Source of the DNA: Thozetella sp. PMI_491
Taxonomy: Eukaryota > Ascomycota > Sordariomycetes > Chaetosphaeriales > Chaetosphaeriaceae
NCBI GenBank assembly: GCA_021432635.1
Contig: MU270032.1
Location: 62,001 to 126,000 of the forward strand
Length of the DNA stretch: 64,000 bases
Reading direction: 5' to 3'
Shown here piece after piece: positions 60,200 to 64,000 of this stretch. Under the pieces are notes generated by a model that was given only the letters and a program-made list of their open reading frames with translations, was not told the DNA's origin and searched no databases. Every line of letters starts with the position of its first letter. The stretch's first letter is position 1. A program made the translations under genes and the position numbers.

Positions 60200-61784
60200 A
60201 TGACGCTCTCCGGCCCATACCTCATCCATAAAGCCGAGGCCATTGTGGCAAGTGCAAAACAGCTGGGAGAGCATGATATCCAAGCCCGAATGGCATTGAT
60301 GAAGCAAGTTGATTCTCTCTACCGAGATCTGGAGCCTCCTATCAATTCAGTAAGTGTCCCATAGCTACTAACCGCATGTCTCATCCAACTACGGCTAATA
60401 CTCGCCAGTTCTTCTCACAATGGACATCGGTAAGAAATGCACAGGATCATGAGAAGAAAGTGCTTCAGTGCCTGGATTCTTTCAGAAGCTGAAAATAAAA
60501 CTTGATAGCTTACGGTTTTTACCTGTCTCGACATCGCGGTCAAGCTGGGGATTTTCGAAAAGATGACGGCCCGTGAGAGCATCAGTTCTCAGGAGCTTGC
60601 CACACTTGTGGGAGTAGACCCAGACGTGATAGGTCAGGCCGTGTCGAATATCCCTCTACAGAATTTTTGATTGATGATAGCATGCAGCTCGAGTGATGAG
60701 AATTCTAGTAGCCACCGGCACTGTCGCTTCGCCAAGCGAAGGCACCTACTCACACACTCCCAAATCCTTGATATATGTCAAAGGAAAACACACTGCGGTT
60801 GATTCCTTTGAGCTCTTGTAAGGGGTTTGAAATTTGTACCATCTGGCCCCCTTTACTCACTCCATGCTGTCAATAGGACACTACTGGATGTCAGCTATAT
60901 CACGCTCCCTGAATACTTGAAGACACGAACACCCCAGGACGTCGTTGATAGCCGAAAAACCCCATACGCTTGCGCATACGGTATGGAAGGCAAGACCTTC
61001 TATGAGGTTCTATCGGCCAATCCAGACCACCTCGATATCTTCAACAGGTCCATGAGCGAGCCAGGCCCAAACTATGGGATATTTCCGTTTTCCAGTCTTA
61101 AGGAGGAAGTTGAAGCCGAGCAAGACCGACCATTTGTGGTCGACATCGGCGGAGGAAAGGGACAAGCCCTCATTTGGATCCGAGATGCAACCAAGAACCT
61201 GTTCAAGACCTCACCCAAGCTTATCCTGCAAGAGAGGCCCGATGTTATTGAGCAGATCAATCCTAAAGATATAGTCGGGATTGATACTATGGTCTATGAT
61301 TTCCACACAGAGCAACCGGTCAAAGGTATGTGGATGCTCTTTGTATCAATTCATGTTGCTGACCCCGCATAGGTGCACTCATCTACTATTTATGCCAGAT
61401 CCTGCATAATTATCCTGACCACCTGTGCGCGGATATATTGAGCAGAGCAGCTGAGGCCATGAGCCCCCAATCTCGTCTGCTAATCGTCGACGCTGTACTT
61501 CCCGATCGTACAGAGGCCGGCGCAGACATGGCTGGCTACTTGATCGATGTAAGCGTTCCTGGGCGGTCATTCGTCTCTAATGCCATTTCCTTGAATTATA
61601 GCCACAGCATAACTAACAGCAGAATTTCTTTGACTAGATTGTTGGGCTGGCCATGGGTGGTAAAGAAAGAACCAAGAGCGAGCTCTCAATCATGCTGAGC
61701 AATGCAGGGTTAGAACTGGTCAAAGTTTGGCAGGACAAAACGAGCTACCAGGCAGTGGTTGAAGCAAGACTACAAAGAGGATGA
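60200..61784 (+). CDS. SAM-dependent O-methyltransferase of the cluster
   Basis: Seven exons: 60200-60349, 60409-60429, 60509-60632, 60688-60817, 60877-61325, 61373-61548 and 61638-61784, giving 398 residues, the usual length of fungal O-methyltransferase family 2. Exon 2 is only 21 bases and is supported by phase and frame on both sides. Landmarks are a winged-helix dimerisation part (VFTCLDIAVKLGIFEKM, then SSQELATLVGVDPDVI), the SAM-binding VDIGGGKGQ, then DTMVYDFHTEQPVKGA, and YYLCQILHNYPD with the catalytic His in the position of the family's L-H-x-[WY]-x-D block, followed by RLLIVDAVLPD and MLSNAGLELVKVW near the end. It would methylate a phenolic OH of the resorcylate core. O-methylated resorcylic lactones such as hypothemycin and lasiodiplodin need such an enzyme, while radicicol and zearalenone do not. 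Confidence 0.92.
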
Positions 61785-62633
61785 TATCTGCGTCCAAGTC
61801 TCAGAATAGAACTCCACCGTGTAGAATTTATTTGCCTTTCTAAAACCCACGGTTTCCCCATGTGTTTGCATCTTGGAGAGAACGAAAGGAGAGTTTTAAT
61901 AGAACTTCTAGACAACGGACAGCTCTATCACAAGATTCCAAATAGATTGGAACCTCAGACACTCTCTATATAGCAATGCCTTGTCATGAAGCAGACTGAC
62001 TCCACTACTTTAAATTTATACTGGATGCACGCCATAGTTGCTCCTCATACACCATGTATTTGGCATAAGTGAGCACAGGTGGAAACCGAACTCCGGGAGT
62101 AAGCGCGGATTGCTTGTACAACCTCGTACATAAAAGGCACTGGCGGTCGCCGCCTGCCGAGCCGTTGCTAGATACGAATTACTGGGACGGTTCGGATTTA
62201 TTGCCGAAGGGAATCAAATCATTCCTCTTTATTAATTTTATTGAATGTACGAGGTAAGCCACTACGAGAATGGCTTGTATGGGGCTAGTGATGCTATATG
62301 GAATCCGGCGCAAACTATATAAGACCGACAAGAGCCATGCCGAGGTGGAAATGAGAAGGCCTGTTTTAATACTCACTAACCGCCATCTTCCGCTTACACC
62401 TTTAAAGAATGCAGTATATCATATTAAAAATTCAGCCTAACTAGATACCTAGCTAGATAGAAGTCGCAGCCAAAAGAGGAGGACAAAGAAAGGAAAGATA
62501 AACAGAAAAAGAAAGACAACCTAGGTACGCTCGCGTACATTTTCCGTCCTACCCGGATATGCGCAGCTTAGAATATCCAGCACCCTGTGTCTGTTTCTGG
62601 CTTCCAGTCTACAGCCTGGTCGTCCTCCAAGTC
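61785..62633. other. 3' spacer between convergent O-methyltransferase and MFS genes
   Basis: About 0.85 kb, AT-rich around 61850-62000 and 62400-62530. No supported gene. Confidence 0.5.
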
Positions 62634-64000
62634 TTACATATTTGATCCCTCTTCGGCTCGCTCTTCCTTGTTGGCGTTGTCCTTGGTGGTAGCCCTCCGC
62701 CACTCCATACCGGCAGCCCCGAGAGCACACAAGCATGCCAAAATCAGCCCCATCCGGAATACCCGGACAACAGCCTCATTATATGCGACTAAAACCAATG
62801 GGTACTGTTCGGCCGTTACCACATCCCGGAAACCCGTCGCACCCGCGTTGAGGATATCCTGAGAGTTCAGATCCGGAACTGTACGAGCGAGGTTTGTGAC
62901 TAGTTCTGTGACGAACAGATTGTTTGCGGCAGAAACAAAAATTGTGCCGCCGAGGTTTTGCACAAACACCATGAGCGCCGTGCCGATAGCAACATCTTCT
63001 GGCCCCAAGACTGTTTGCGCCGCCGAAATGCCTTGCTGGTAGCCCAGGCCACCTCCAATGCCGTAGATAATCTGGTATCCAATCCATTTGCCCGTACTTG
63101 AGTTGACGTCGAGAGTCGTGAGGAGCCCGCCGCCGACCGAAGTAAGAGCCACAGAGACATAGATCAGAGGCACGTAGTAGCCTGTTATCGAGACGACAAC
63201 GCCTCCAAAAACGACGAATAGTGTCTGGGCGAGAAGGATAGGTAGCGTGTCAATGCCTGAATCGAAAGCCGTTTGACCACGGACTCCCTGGAACCAGATA
63301 GGGAGGAAGTAAACGAATACAAAAAAATGAGAACCGACGAGGAACATGTACAGCGAGCCGAATGCGATAGAGCGCTGCTTCATAACCCGGGGCGGGATAG
63401 TCACATTTGCACCACCGGTAAACTGAATGAAGATAAATGCCAAGAGAAGGACGCCAAATACCACAAAGAGCGCGATGATTCGACCATTGGAAAATTCGTA
63501 GGTGGATCCAAGCTGCAGCGCAAGGAGAAGACAGACGACCGATGCGAGAAGGCAGACCGATCCGAAAGGATCGAACCTAGCGATCCGGTGCCAAAGCGAG
63601 GTAGCAGTGTCGGAGGGCGCTCTCTCGCGGGGCGGAGTACGTAGAAAGATGAGTATCGCTACAATGGCGAGACCCCCGGCGGGAAGGTTGATGTAGAAAC
63701 ACCAACGCCAGGTGACATGCGAAGTAAAGGCTCCACCGATCAATGGACCTGCAATGGAGGCGATTCCGTACATGCCGACTACCATACCCGAGAAGCCAGC
63801 TCGTTTGTCTGGTCGAACGACATGGATGATTGCGATAAGCGCTGTAACCTCTATTAGTACCCTTGTGAAGACTAACGGGCAGCGGACGACGAAAAGAGCT
63901 GAACATACCGCCCGAGAACGTTCCCGCACCACCAAGACCTGCAACGGCGCGCGCGAAGATGAAGACCGGACTGCTCGGCGCGAGTGCACAAATCAAGGAG
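62634..64000 (-). CDS. DHA14-type MFS drug exporter (partial, N-terminus beyond right edge)
   Basis: Minus-strand exons 62634-63841 and from 63909 to beyond 64000, with a 67-base intron (GTATGT...TTACAG), give about 430 residues of a roughly 14-helix transporter; the first three helices lie past the window. Signatures are FARAVAGLGGAGTFSG (helix 4 region), GIASIAGPLIGGAFTSHVTWRWCFYINLPAGG (the W-R-W-x-F-x-I-N-L-P block of DHA2/14-spanner pumps), and several later helices (LYMFLVGSHFFVFVYFLPIWFQ, LPILLAQTLFVVFGG). The C-terminus is a short charged tail. Exporters of this type accompany many fungal polyketide clusters and would expel the lactone product and help resistance. Confidence 0.92.

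Noticed and set aside
38318-64000. Radicicol as the cluster product
   Set aside because: An O-methyltransferase is present, no halogenase is seen and no HSP90 resistance copy lies in the window; a resistant MAPKK points to a different target.
1-64000. tRNA and rRNA genes
   Set aside because: No clear cloverleaf or conserved rRNA stretch was recognised by eye; a tRNAscan-SE run would be needed to exclude tRNAs.

Overview
The window comes from a filamentous ascomycete (Pezizomycotina). The evidence is short GT-AG introns of roughly 45-125 bp in almost every gene, two heterokaryon-incompatibility (HET) genes, the start of a STAND/NLR-type gene, a fungal killer-toxin-like chitinase and two multidomain type I iterative polyketide synthases. 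All exon models here were joined by eye from reading frame and splice consensus. The models add up to whole codons, but no transcript evidence was available.

Left part (1-38 kb) is mixed accessory and ordinary fungal content. It holds a truncated NLR-like gene, a HET gene, an NmrA-like reductase, a decayed sedolisin protease, a DUF3176 membrane protein, a LITAF-type zinc-ribbon protein, a second HET gene and an F-box-like protein. It continues with a secreted protein divergent from a LysM/GH18 killer-toxin-like chitinase, a large membrane protein of unknown family, an NTF2-like small protein, a transcription factor with a bZIP-like basic region, and a sugar-transporter-like MFS. Several AT-rich gene-poor stretches separate them.

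Right part (about 38.3-64 kb) is a compact secondary-metabolite cluster. Its order is: small protein (-), non-reducing PKS (+, SAT-KS-MAT-PT-ACP-TE), glutathione S-transferase (-), MAP kinase kinase (+), highly reducing PKS (+, KS-AT-DH-ER-KR-ACP, no methyltransferase), O-methyltransferase (+), DHA14-type MFS exporter (-, cut by the window end). An HR-PKS paired with a SAT-starting, TE-ending NR-PKS is the architecture of resorcylic or dihydroxyphenylacetic acid lactone (RAL/DAL) pathways. The HR-PKS makes a reduced chain, the SAT loads it on the NR-PKS, the PT folds the aromatic ring and the TE closes the macrolactone. The O-methyltransferase would cap a phenol and the MFS would export the product.

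The most exciting feature is the MAPKK inside the cluster. It is a Ste7/Mst7-type kinase with all catalytic residues visible, but the cysteine that normally precedes DFG in MAPKKs is glycine (Gly199). That cysteine is the residue alkylated by cis-enone RALs such as hypothemycin and LL-Z1640-2. The gene therefore looks like a drug-resistant duplicate of the product's own target: a self-resistance gene that predicts both product class and mode of action. The GST could serve enone trans/cis isomerisation or thiol detoxification. Oxidising enzymes expected for such an enone are not in the window and may lie beyond position 64000.
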